The notes under the pieces are model-generated. The model saw only the letters and a list, made by a program, of their open reading frames with translations. It did not search any database and was not told where the DNA came from. The position numbers and the translations under genes were made by a program. DNA of 64,000 nucleotides from positions 1,403,876 to 1,467,875 of the forward strand of contig NZ_CP040908.1 in assembly GCF_013488205.1 (NCBI RefSeq). Reading direction: 5' to 3'. Below, piece after piece: positions 53,974 through 63,051 of this stretch. Numbering within the stretch: the stretch's first letter is position 1; each line of letters opens with the position of its first letter. This DNA is from Empedobacter falsenii. GTDB lineage: Bacteria; Bacteroidota; Bacteroidia; Flavobacteriales; Weeksellaceae.

Positions 53974-56161
53974 CACGCAAGAATATTCTCTTTCTCAACT
54001 TTTTACTACTAAAAATCGTAAGATTGTTATTCCTGATTTTCAAAGAGATTATTGTTGGGGAGATCAAACGCATGGAGAAAAACATAATATAGATATTGTA
54101 AGTAGTTTCATTGATACATTAATTGATGAGTTTAATGAGAATAATAATGTAGATGTAATCTTAGGAAAAATAGATGTGTATGAATATCCAAATAACTTTA
54201 TAAATCTAACCGATGGTCAACAGCGAATAACTACATTATATTTATTATTAGGTATGCTGTATAAATTTGAAAATAAATCTGATACAAAAAACTTAATTAA
54301 AAATTGTTTATGCTCTGAAGTAAATGAACCTTATTTACAATATGCAGTGAGAGAAAGTACGATCTTTTTTTTAAATGATTTAGTAAATGAATTCTTTTTT
54401 AATGGTGAAAATTTAACCGCAGTAGATATTATCAACCAGCCTTGGTATTTCTCTGAATATAATTTAGATCCTTCTATTCAAAGTATGTTATCAGCACTGC
54501 AAACAATTGAAAAAAGAAAGAAGCAACTTACTGTTAAAGGTTTTTCAAATTTTTTGATCAATCATATTAAAATTCAATATTACGATGTTCAAGAAAAAAA
54601 ACATGGAGAAGAGCGTTTTGTAATTATAAATACAACAGGAAAAAGCCTTACTACATCAGAAAACTTAAAGCCAATTTTATTAGCGAGTAATCAAAATAAA
54701 TTATTTGCTGAACAATGGGAAATACGTGAAACATTTTTTTGGAAGAATAGAAACATAAAAGAAATAATTGCCGATGATGGTGTTAATGATTTTTTAAGTT
54801 GGTGTTTTAAAATTATTGATAAACAGGATGATATTGATATTATAAGAAAAGCTAAGGTCCTTTATAAAAGCAAATCAATTGATTTTAATACTGAATATTA
54901 TTTAAAGCAAATTCAAAAAATATTTAATTCCCTTGAAAAATTAGTAGAATATTGTCAAGAAGATGATTTTAAAAGATTATTTAATCAAATTAATGATAAT
55001 AAAGATATAAGTAACTTAAGTGATATAAGAAATCTCTCGTACGAGAAACTTCATAATGTGATATTACCATTACTAGCTTTTATTACAAAATTTGAAGATG
55101 ATAAAATAAATTCATTGAAATTTTTGAGACGATTACGTAAAAATTATTTTGATTTAAAGTGGCTGGATCGTAACAGTAATTATGTGGACTGGCGATATGT
55201 TTTACAAATTATTGAGAAATCTAATACCACACAACAGGTTTTTAACTTTAATGAGAACAAAATTACACTTACTCCAATTCAAAATGTTAAATTAAATCAA
55301 TGGTTTAATATTGAGGAACAGTTAAAAGTAAGGTTAACGGAGCATAGTTTAAAAATTGAAGAATGGGAAGACCATGAGGATTTTATGGGCGATTTGTCAT
55401 TTTTATTTAAAGTCCAAAATATTAAAAATGATGAAAATATAATCCCAAATTTAGATTTGGATTCATCTGTTGATTTTGATAAATTAAAAATGGTATTCAA
55501 TAATTATAAAGCCACGATAGATCTTATAAGTTCAACTAATAGTGCAGTCAATAATATAAAACTTTCAAATATGTTTAGATTGTTTAGACTATATATTGGC
55601 TGTAATAGTGTTGGTCATATTTACAGAGCGTCATGGGATTTCGAAGGTGTACTATTTTCTACATTAAACCGCGAACATTTATTCAAATTAGAATATATGA
55701 AGTTGTTAAAGTCAGATGATTTATTAAGTTATGCGACTAATTTTATTAAAAATAAAATTAAAGAAAATGATATTTTTAATCTTCAACAATTTTCTGCAGA
55801 AAAACTAATAAATGCTTGGTTAACATTAAAAGTGTTCTATGCAAATCATAAAGACGTTTTACTTAATTTTTATGATGGGAACGAAACAGGTGTATCTGCT
55901 TATGTCAAACAAAATGATAATCGACTATTAGATGATCAAGATTTTTTAATAGAAAATTCAATCTGTGGTTTTGCAGTAAGAAGCGGTTTTGGAGGTGGTA
56001 ATTATGTACATTATACCAATGAAGGTTTATGGTGTAAATCAGATATCATTGATACTCCTTTTTCAGATATTGCTTTTATAAAAGAAAATAGAACAGTAGA
56101 GCAATTACATAAAAATAAAAATACAATTGAATTTATTATTAACACTTTAATAAATGCCTAA
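53960..56161 (+). CDS. second DUF262 protein, without recognisable HNH end
   Basis: A 733-residue DUF262 protein: VIPDFQRDYCWG, ILGKIDVYEYPN, LTDGQQRITTLYLLLGML, with the RFVIINTTGKSLTTSENLKP segment typical of the family. The remaining 450 residues are helical and end ICGFAVRSGFGGGNYVHYTN, EGLWCKSD; I find no HNH (DUF1524) pattern there, so this member may bind or hydrolyse nucleotide without being the nuclease. Starts within the previous gene (14-bp overlap); 7 bp to the next gene. Confidence 0.85.
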   Translation: MELINTQEYSLSQLFTTKNRKIVIPDFQRDYCWGDQTHGEKHNIDIVSSFIDTLIDEFNENNNVDVILGKIDVYEYPNNFINLTDGQQRITTLYLLLGMLYKFENKSDTKNLIKNCLCSEVNEPYLQYAVRESTIFFLNDLVNEFFFNGENLTAVDIINQPWYFSEYNLDPSIQSMLSALQTIEKRKKQLTVKGFSNFLINHIKIQYYDVQEKKHGEERFVIINTTGKSLTTSENLKPILLASNQNKLFAEQWEIRETFFWKNRNIKEIIADDGVNDFLSWCFKIIDKQDDIDIIRKAKVLYKSKSIDFNTEYYLKQIQKIFNSLEKLVEYCQEDDFKRLFNQINDNKDISNLSDIRNLSYEKLHNVILPLLAFITKFEDDKINSLKFLRRLRKNYFDLKWLDRNSNYVDWRYVLQIIEKSNTTQQVFNFNENKITLTPIQNVKLNQWFNIEEQLKVRLTEHSLKIEEWEDHEDFMGDLSFLFKVQNIKNDENIIPNLDLDSSVDFDKLKMVFNNYKATIDLISSTNSAVNNIKLSNMFRLFRLYIGCNSVGHIYRASWDFEGVLFSTLNREHLFKLEYMKLLKSDDLLSYATNFIKNKIKENDIFNLQQFSAEKLINAWLTLKVFYANHKDVLLNFYDGNETGVSAYVKQNDNRLLDDQDFLIENSICGFAVRSGFGGGNYVHYTNEGLWCKSDIIDTPFSDIAFIKENRTVEQLHKNKNTIEFIINTLINA

Positions 56162-56168
56162 AATCTAA

Positions 56169-56645
56169 ATGAAAAGAGAGCAGCAATTTATAGATTTTTG
56201 TAATAAAATAGATGAAAATTTACTTTCTGGTAAAATCATATTTAAAGATAAACACAAGAATAATGTTCAAGTATCTGTTGATAATTCAATTGTTCTAGAT
56301 AATCATGTAATTTTAATAGAAATTGATGCTAGCAATCAAGCAAAATTAGTTTCAGGTCAATATACATTACTTAATTTGTTAAAAGATAACCCATTAAATA
56401 AATCGGCTGAGTTAGTAAAGGATAAAGAGTTAATTTTTGTGGTTATCCATTGTTACGGTACTTCATTAAGTAAAAGCAAATATAATCCCAATAGATCTAT
56501 AAATAATTTTAAGTTCATCAAAGATAATCTGTTCAAAAATGATGGAATTAATTATAATTCGATACATATTGAAGATTTATTAAATCAACCAATTAAGAAT
56601 AAAATTGATTTAATACATAAACTTACAAATAAACATTTGGTTTAA
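56169..56645 (+). CDS. small partner of the DUF262 pair, possible nuclease-like fold
   Basis: A 158-residue protein, third gene of the DUF262 operon (7-bp gap). VILIEIDASNQAKLVSGQYT followed by LLNLLKD resembles the core of some PD-(D/E)XK proteins (strand with E-x-D, then Lys and Gln), and KELIFVVIHCYG is a following strand. No better assignment. Its constant distance and strand make it part of the system; it may be the nuclease missing from the second DUF262 protein, but this is inference. Confidence 0.6.
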   Translation: MKREQQFIDFCNKIDENLLSGKIIFKDKHKNNVQVSVDNSIVLDNHVILIEIDASNQAKLVSGQYTLLNLLKDNPLNKSAELVKDKELIFVVIHCYGTSLSKSKYNPNRSINNFKFIKDNLFKNDGINYNSIHIEDLLNQPIKNKIDLIHKLTNKHLV

Positions 56646-56768
56646 GATTACTAAATTCTTTTATCAAACTAAGGTTAAGGGAAAATAGATTAATTCTTAT
56701 ATTAGCCTTTATAATACCGATTAAAGGTATATAAACCAATTCCTATCAATTATTCATAATTTAAGCTC

Positions 56769-59564
56769 ATGAACGAAGCAAATACAAGGAAAGATATTAT
56801 CGATTTAAAACTGCAAGATGCGGGATGGAATATCAATGATCTTACGCAAGTAGTCAAAGAATATGATATTAAGATAAAAGCAACGGCTGAAGTTCATGAG
56901 CCTGAAATGATTTACAATAAACATCAATTTTCTGATTATGTTCTGTTAGGTAAAAATGGAAAACCTCTAGCAGTTATTGAGGCTAAAAAAACAGCTATTG
57001 ATCCAAAGTTAGGAAGAGAACAAGCAAAACAATATTGCTATAATATTAAAAAAGAAACCAATGGAGACTTACCATTTTGTTTCTATACAAATGGTGATGA
57101 AATATATTTTTGGGACTTAGAGAATTATCCACCTAAAAAGGTTGTGGGTTTTCCTACGAGAGACGATTTAGAAAGATATTTATATCTAAGAAAAAATAGA
57201 AAGCCTTTAGCTTCAGAACTTATTAACTCGAACATAGCAGGTAGAGATTATCAAATTCATGCCATTCGTTCTATTTTGGAAGGAATTGAAAAAAAGAAAT
57301 CCAAGTTTCTTTTAGTTATGGCTACAGGTACGGGTAAAACGAGAACTACGATTGCATTAGTTGATGCTTTAATGAGAGCCGGTTGGGTACAAAGAGTATT
57401 ATTTTTAGTAGATCGTAACGCCTTAAGAAATCAAGCTTTAGATGCCTTTAAAGAATTTTTACCCAATGAACCTGCATGGCCTAAAAAAGGTGAAAAATCA
57501 ATAGCAAAAGATAGAAGAGTTTATACAGCTACTTATCCAACAATGTTAAATATTATTCGTGATGATGAAAATTCGTTGTCACCACACTTTTTTGATTTAA
57601 TTGTTGTAGATGAGAGTCATCGATCTATTTATAATACGTATCAAGAGGTATTAGACTATTTCAATACAATTACTGTGGGTTTAACGGCTACACCAACCAA
57701 TGTAATTGATCACAATACATTTAAATTATTTGATTGTGAAGATGGTGTTCCTACCTATGCTTATACGTATGAAGAAGCTGTAAACAATGACCCTCCATAC
57801 CTTTGTGATTTCCAGGTGATGAAAATTCAAACAAAATTTCAAGAAGATGGAATCAGTAAAAGGACAATAAGTTTAGAAGATCAAAAGAAATTAATTTTAG
57901 AAGGAAAAGAAGTCGCTGAAATTAATTTTGAAGGGACTGAACTAGAGAAAACAGTAATAAACAAAGGAACCAATGTTACTATTGTCAAAGAATTCATGGA
58001 AGAAGCTATCAAAGATCCTAACGGAGTTCTTCCTGGTAAAACCATCTTTTTCTGTTCTACAAAAAATCATGCAAGAAGAATCGAAGAAATCTTTGATGCA
58101 CTGTATCCCGAATACCATGGCGAGTTAGCAAAAGTATTAGTCTCAGATGATCCAAGAGTGTACGGGGATGACGGTTTATTAGCACAATTCAAGAAAAAAG
58201 ATATGCCTCGTATTGCCATTAGTGTGGATATGTTAGATACAGGGATAGACATTAGAGAGTTAGTGAACTTAGTGTTTGCTAAACCTGTTTTCTCCTATAC
58301 TAAATTTTGGCAGATGATTGGTAGAGGTACGCGTACATTAGAACAATCTAAACTGCAACCATGGTGTCCAGAAAAAGATACTTTCTTAATTATGGATTGT
58401 TGGGATAATTTTGAATATTTTAAACTAAACCCAAAAGGAAAAGAGTTAAAAGCTCAAATCCCATTACCAGTTCGCTATGTTGGTTTGCGTATAGAGAAAA
58501 TTAAAAAAGCGTTCGAAAAAGAAGAAAATCAAATCGCAGAGAAAGAGATTGTAGAACTACGTAAACAAATAGATTTGTTACCATTACAATCAGTTACTGT
58601 GCAAGAGGCAATCAAAGAAATAAATACGGTCAAAGAGGATGATTTTTGGAAAGATTTATCCAACGATAAAATAGAATATCTAACGCATACGATAAAACCA
58701 TTATTCAAAACACTTTCTCAAACAGATTTTAAAGAAATGCGTTTCAAGAAGGATATTTTAGAAATTTCATTAGCGCATTTAGCAGAAGAAACGGAGAAGT
58801 TTGATACTTTAAAAGAGAACATTATCAACATGGTAAGCGAACTGCCCCTTTCTATTAATACTGTTGCAAAGCATTCATTTTTTATCAAGCAAATTCAATC
58901 CAATCATTACTGGTCTTTGATAAATGACGATGCAATGGACAAACTTGCTGAAATAATAGCACCTTTAATGAAATTTAAAGAGAAAAAAAGTGCAATCAAC
59001 AGTCAGGTTCAGTTAAATTTGCAGGATGTTCTTAAAACAAAAGAAATGGTGGAATTTGGTCCACAGAACGAAGCCGTGAGTATTACAAAATACCGTGAAT
59101 TAGTTGAAAGCAGAATTGCTGAATTAACAGCGAGTAACCCTATTCTTCAAAAATTAAAAGCAGGTGATACAATTTCTGAAAGTGAAGCTGAAAAATTAGC
59201 AGCTGAACTTCACGAAGACGATCCCCATATTACAATTAATTTATTGCGTAAAGTTTATAATCATCAAAAGGCAAACTTTATTCAATTTATTAAACACATT
59301 TTAGGAATTGAAATCTTAAAAAGTATAGAAGAAGAAGTAAGTACGGCAGTTCAACAATTCATTTCAGAGCATACTTATTTAACGACTCGACAAATCGAGT
59401 TTTTAAATTTATTAAAAGATTATATCATAGAAAGAGGCAATATAGAGAAAAGAGATTTAGTACAAGCTCCATTTACTATTATACACCCCAAAGGGATTCG
59501 TGGGATTTTTTCACCCACAGAAATCCAAGAAATATTAAAAATAACAGAAAAATTCGCAGCATAA
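56769..59564 (+). CDS. hsdR: type I restriction enzyme R subunit
   Basis: A 931-residue motor and nuclease subunit. N-terminal PD-(D/E)XK nuclease (SDYVLLG with Asp56; VIEAKKT with Glu71-x-Lys73), SF2 translocase with Walker A VMATGTGKTRTT (183-194), DEAD-box variant VVDESHRSI (DESH 281-284), SAT-like GLTATPT, and motif VI QMIGRGTRT. The C-terminal helical part binds the methyltransferase. EcoEI/type IB-like in layout. 1 bp before hsdM. All motifs intact. Confidence 0.95.
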   Translation: MNEANTRKDIIDLKLQDAGWNINDLTQVVKEYDIKIKATAEVHEPEMIYNKHQFSDYVLLGKNGKPLAVIEAKKTAIDPKLGREQAKQYCYNIKKETNGDLPFCFYTNGDEIYFWDLENYPPKKVVGFPTRDDLERYLYLRKNRKPLASELINSNIAGRDYQIHAIRSILEGIEKKKSKFLLVMATGTGKTRTTIALVDALMRAGWVQRVLFLVDRNALRNQALDAFKEFLPNEPAWPKKGEKSIAKDRRVYTATYPTMLNIIRDDENSLSPHFFDLIVVDESHRSIYNTYQEVLDYFNTITVGLTATPTNVIDHNTFKLFDCEDGVPTYAYTYEEAVNNDPPYLCDFQVMKIQTKFQEDGISKRTISLEDQKKLILEGKEVAEINFEGTELEKTVINKGTNVTIVKEFMEEAIKDPNGVLPGKTIFFCSTKNHARRIEEIFDALYPEYHGELAKVLVSDDPRVYGDDGLLAQFKKKDMPRIAISVDMLDTGIDIRELVNLVFAKPVFSYTKFWQMIGRGTRTLEQSKLQPWCPEKDTFLIMDCWDNFEYFKLNPKGKELKAQIPLPVRYVGLRIEKIKKAFEKEENQIAEKEIVELRKQIDLLPLQSVTVQEAIKEINTVKEDDFWKDLSNDKIEYLTHTIKPLFKTLSQTDFKEMRFKKDILEISLAHLAEETEKFDTLKENIINMVSELPLSINTVAKHSFFIKQIQSNHYWSLINDDAMDKLAEIIAPLMKFKEKKSAINSQVQLNLQDVLKTKEMVEFGPQNEAVSITKYRELVESRIAELTASNPILQKLKAGDTISESEAEKLAAELHEDDPHITINLLRKVYNHQKANFIQFIKHILGIEILKSIEEEVSTAVQQFISEHTYLTTRQIEFLNLLKDYIIERGNIEKRDLVQAPFTIIHPKGIRGIFSPTEIQEILKITEKFAA

Positions 59565-59565
59565 C

Positions 59566-61200
59566 ATGAGTTTAATTAACAGTAACCCACTAATTGCATC
59601 CAAAATTAATGACCTATGGAATAAATTCTGGAGTGGTGGTATATCAAACCCATTAACAGCAATAGAGCAAATTACATATTTGCTTTTTATGAAGAAGATA
59701 GATGAAAATGATTTAGAGAATATTGCGAATGCAGAATTTACTGAAGAACAATATACTTCTATTTTTGAAGGAATATATATTCTTCCACAAGATAGACCAA
59801 GACAAGATGCTACGGCTGAGGAAATTGCACAAATAACAAGTACTAAAGGTATTGATAAGGAATCTTTAAGATGGAGTCAGTTTAAAAGACGACCAGCTGA
59901 AGAAATGCTTACTCATGTACAACAATATGTTTTTCCTTTTATCAAAGAATTAGATAATGAAGAGGCTTCGTTTACCAAACACATGGCAAATGCAGTTTTC
60001 ATTATTCCTAAGCCTTCTTTACTTGTAGAGGCAATCGAATCTATCGATGCCATTTATGAGGAGATGGAGAAAGATGCTACAGAGAATGGTCAAGATTTTC
60101 AAGATATCCAAGGAGATATTTATGAGATGTTATTAAGCGAAATAGCATCAGCAGGTAAAAATGGGCAGTTCCGTACACCAAGACATATCATCAAATTGTT
60201 AGTAGAATTGGTAGATCCTCAATTAGGGCAAAAAATTGCCGATCCAGCTTGTGGTACTGGTGGTTTTTTACTGGGAGCATATCAATACATGATTACGCAA
60301 CTAGATAAAGATAAAGAAGCGAAGTCACCAGATGAAGATGGGTTCATAAGAAGCAGTCGCAGTGCATTGCTAACAGAAGAAGTAAAAGAGATTTTAGGTA
60401 AAAGTTTGTATGGTTTTGATATCGATCAAACCATGGTGCGTTTAGGGTTAATGAACTTAATGATGCACGGAATTACGACTCCTCAAATCGATTACAAGGA
60501 TACGTTAAGTAAGGCATATAGTGAAGACGCACAATACGATATTATTTTAGCTAACCCTCCATTTACAGGGAATATAGACAAAGGTGACATCAATGAAGAC
60601 TTAACATTAAAAACAACGAAAACAGAATTATTATTCATAGAGCGTATTTATAATATGCTTAAAATGGGTGGTACTGCTGGTATTATTATCCCACAAGGGG
60701 TTTTATTCGGTACAGGAAATGCCTTTATCGAAGCGCGTAAATTAATGATCGAAAATTCGGAGTTAAAAGCAGTGGTTACAGCACCTAGTGGTGTGTTTAA
60801 ACCATATGCCGGCGTTAGTACGGCCTTATTAATCTTTACAAAAGGCGGTACAACCGAAAATGTGTGGTTTTACGATATGGAATCGGATGGTTACTCATTA
60901 GATGATAAACGTAACAAACTACCTGGTAATGGAGATCTGCAAGATATCATTCAACAATACAAAGGGAGAAATCCTTCAGCTGCACAAGACCGTAAAGCAA
61001 AATTCTTTTCAGTTCCAAAAGCCGAAATTGTAGAGGCTAAATACGATTTAAGTTTTTCTAAATACAAAGAAGAAGTCTTTGACGAAATAGCTTACGAAGA
61101 TCCTAAAATCATCTTAGCAAAATTAATTGGTGAAGATGGTAAGGGTGGTTTGGAAAAAGAGATTATGGATGGGTTACGTGAATTGAAAAGCTTTTTATAG
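59566..61200 (+). CDS. hsdM: type I restriction enzyme M subunit (N6-adenine methyltransferase)
   Basis: A 544-residue modification subunit. N-terminal HsdM helical domain (SKINDLWNKFWSGGISNPLT, YLLFMKKIDEN), SAM-binding motif I DPACGTGGFLLG (226-237), catalytic motif IV ANPPFTG (NPPF 330-333), and GTAGIIIPQGVLFG. It methylates adenine in the sequence chosen by HsdS. Abuts hsdS with no gap. Confidence 0.96.
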   Translation: MSLINSNPLIASKINDLWNKFWSGGISNPLTAIEQITYLLFMKKIDENDLENIANAEFTEEQYTSIFEGIYILPQDRPRQDATAEEIAQITSTKGIDKESLRWSQFKRRPAEEMLTHVQQYVFPFIKELDNEEASFTKHMANAVFIIPKPSLLVEAIESIDAIYEEMEKDATENGQDFQDIQGDIYEMLLSEIASAGKNGQFRTPRHIIKLLVELVDPQLGQKIADPACGTGGFLLGAYQYMITQLDKDKEAKSPDEDGFIRSSRSALLTEEVKEILGKSLYGFDIDQTMVRLGLMNLMMHGITTPQIDYKDTLSKAYSEDAQYDIILANPPFTGNIDKGDINEDLTLKTTKTELLFIERIYNMLKMGGTAGIIIPQGVLFGTGNAFIEARKLMIENSELKAVVTAPSGVFKPYAGVSTALLIFTKGGTTENVWFYDMESDGYSLDDKRNKLPGNGDLQDIIQQYKGRNPSAAQDRKAKFFSVPKAEIVEAKYDLSFSKYKEEVFDEIAYEDPKIILAKLIGEDGKGGLEKEIMDGLRELKSFL

Positions 61201-63051
61201 ATGGGATATAAATTTACTTATAAGTCTTTAGCAGAGCTTTGTCAGATTAATTTAGGAAAAACACCAAGCCGAAATAAACCTGAATATTGGGGTGAAGGAG
61301 TTAATTGGGTTAGTATTTCAGACCTAAAAGACAAATATATTTCTAATACCAAAGAACAAATTACAGAGGAAGCTATTACTGGTGCCAATTGTAAAATAGT
61401 TAAAAAAGGTACTTTGTTAATGAGCTTTAAGCTTAGTATTGGTAAACTAGCGTTTACAGAAATTGATTTATTTACCAATGAAGCTATTGCTGCATTACCA
61501 ATAATAGATGAATCCATTTTAGATAAAGATTATTTATATTACGTACTAAAATTTATCCCTTTAGTAGGTGGTAACCAAGCGGTTATGGGTAAAACCTTAA
61601 ATAAACAAAGTCTTTCTAATTTACAAATTCCTTTGCCTCCTACAATCGATGACCAAAAACGCATCGCTAAAGTACTATCTGATTGTGAAGCTATAATCCA
61701 AAAACGTAAGCAAAGTATTGATTTATTAGATGAATTAATCCAAGCTACTTTTTTAGATATGTTTGGAAATGTATTAACAAATTCGAAAAAATATCCAACG
61801 AAAAAGTTTAGTGACATAATTAAATTAAAAAGGGGCTACGATTTACCTACTAGTAATAGGATAGCTGGAGATTTTCCATTATGCGCTTCAAATGGTATTA
61901 TAGATTATGTTAATGAATTCAAGGCTATTGGACCCGGACTAATTACAGGTCGTTCAGGTACTATAGGTAAGGTATCTTTAGTTAATGATAATTACTGGCC
62001 TCTTAACACTACTTTATATTCTGAGAATTATGTTGGTAATCCTTTGTATTTAAAGTATTTCTTGCAAAATTTTAAATTAGAAAGATTCTCCAATGGAGCT
62101 GGGGTACCTACTTTAAATAGGAATTTATTTTCAAATGTCGATGTTATGGATGTTCCAATTGCAAATCAGAACTCGTTTGGAGAAATAGTTAGTACAATTA
62201 ATGTTTCTAGAGATTTAAAAGTTAAATGCCTTAATGAATTAAAAAACCTATTTGAAAGTTTAAGCCAAAGAGCATTTAAAGGAAAATTAGATTTAAGTAA
62301 AGTAGATATTTCAGCAATGGATGACGAAAAAAAAAAGCCCTCTTCAGAAGTAACAGATGATACTACAACATCAGAAGAAAAACTCGCTGAGGATAGAAAT
62401 AAAATAATTGAAAGTAGTAAAGAGGTACAGAATGACGGTTCTTACCTAATACCTGCTTTACAAGAATACATAGAGCAATCAAAAAGAGTACTCGAAAAAG
62501 TAAATACTATAATTAAAGCTGGTTCTGAAGAATTTAATTCGTTAGAATCAGATCTTAAATTAGTAAATTTTGCAGGTTCATTGGTAGAAGAGCATATTAA
62601 TACTTTAACACCTTGGCAAGTATATCAACACAGTTATGTTGAAAGATATGTAAAACATATACCACAAGAATTAACCGATAAATACCCTAATATAAACTTA
62701 TTTTCAAGAAGAGAATTTGATTATTCAACTATGACTCTTGAAGAATATTTAGGTGTCCCTGATGATGTAGTGGCAAAATACGGTAGTGTCGGAAATGATA
62801 CAATGGATATGCATTTCTTTTTCAAAAAATATTTCTCAGATAAATCTTTTACCATTGATGAAGTTGAAGAGTTATACAACAGAATCGTTTATGATGATGG
62901 AGATTGGTTTAAATACAAACCGATGAAAAAATTCATATTCGAGGCTATGAAAGGAGATGATGCATTTATTACGCAAGTATTTGAAGAGCAAATTGATCCA
63001 GACAATAAAGAAATACCTAAAAAACTAATTAAGCTCAAGTTAATTGAATGA
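61201..63051 (+). CDS. hsdS: type I restriction enzyme S subunit with C-terminal extension
   Basis: A 616-residue specificity subunit. Two target-recognition domains, each ending in the conserved helix: TRD1 about 1-190 (ELCQINLGKTPSRNKPEYW, LSNLQIPLPP, then SIDLLDELIQATFLDMFG) and TRD2 about 195-355 (KKYPTKKFSDIIKLKRGYDL ... LFESLSQRAFKGKLDLSKV). Usual HsdS is about 400 residues. Residues 370-616 are an additional part: a helical stretch (IPALQEYIEQSKRVLEKVNT), TPWQVYQHSYVERYVKHIPQ, and a MDMHFFFKKYFSDKSFTIDE domain that I do not recognise. The stop overlaps the next start by 4 bp. Confidence 0.9.
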   Translation: MGYKFTYKSLAELCQINLGKTPSRNKPEYWGEGVNWVSISDLKDKYISNTKEQITEEAITGANCKIVKKGTLLMSFKLSIGKLAFTEIDLFTNEAIAALPIIDESILDKDYLYYVLKFIPLVGGNQAVMGKTLNKQSLSNLQIPLPPTIDDQKRIAKVLSDCEAIIQKRKQSIDLLDELIQATFLDMFGNVLTNSKKYPTKKFSDIIKLKRGYDLPTSNRIAGDFPLCASNGIIDYVNEFKAIGPGLITGRSGTIGKVSLVNDNYWPLNTTLYSENYVGNPLYLKYFLQNFKLERFSNGAGVPTLNRNLFSNVDVMDVPIANQNSFGEIVSTINVSRDLKVKCLNELKNLFESLSQRAFKGKLDLSKVDISAMDDEKKKPSSEVTDDTTTSEEKLAEDRNKIIESSKEVQNDGSYLIPALQEYIEQSKRVLEKVNTIIKAGSEEFNSLESDLKLVNFAGSLVEEHINTLTPWQVYQHSYVERYVKHIPQELTDKYPNINLFSRREFDYSTMTLEEYLGVPDDVVAKYGSVGNDTMDMHFFFKKYFSDKSFTIDEVEELYNRIVYDDGDWFKYKPMKKFIFEAMKGDDAFITQVFEEQIDPDNKEIPKKLIKLKLIE

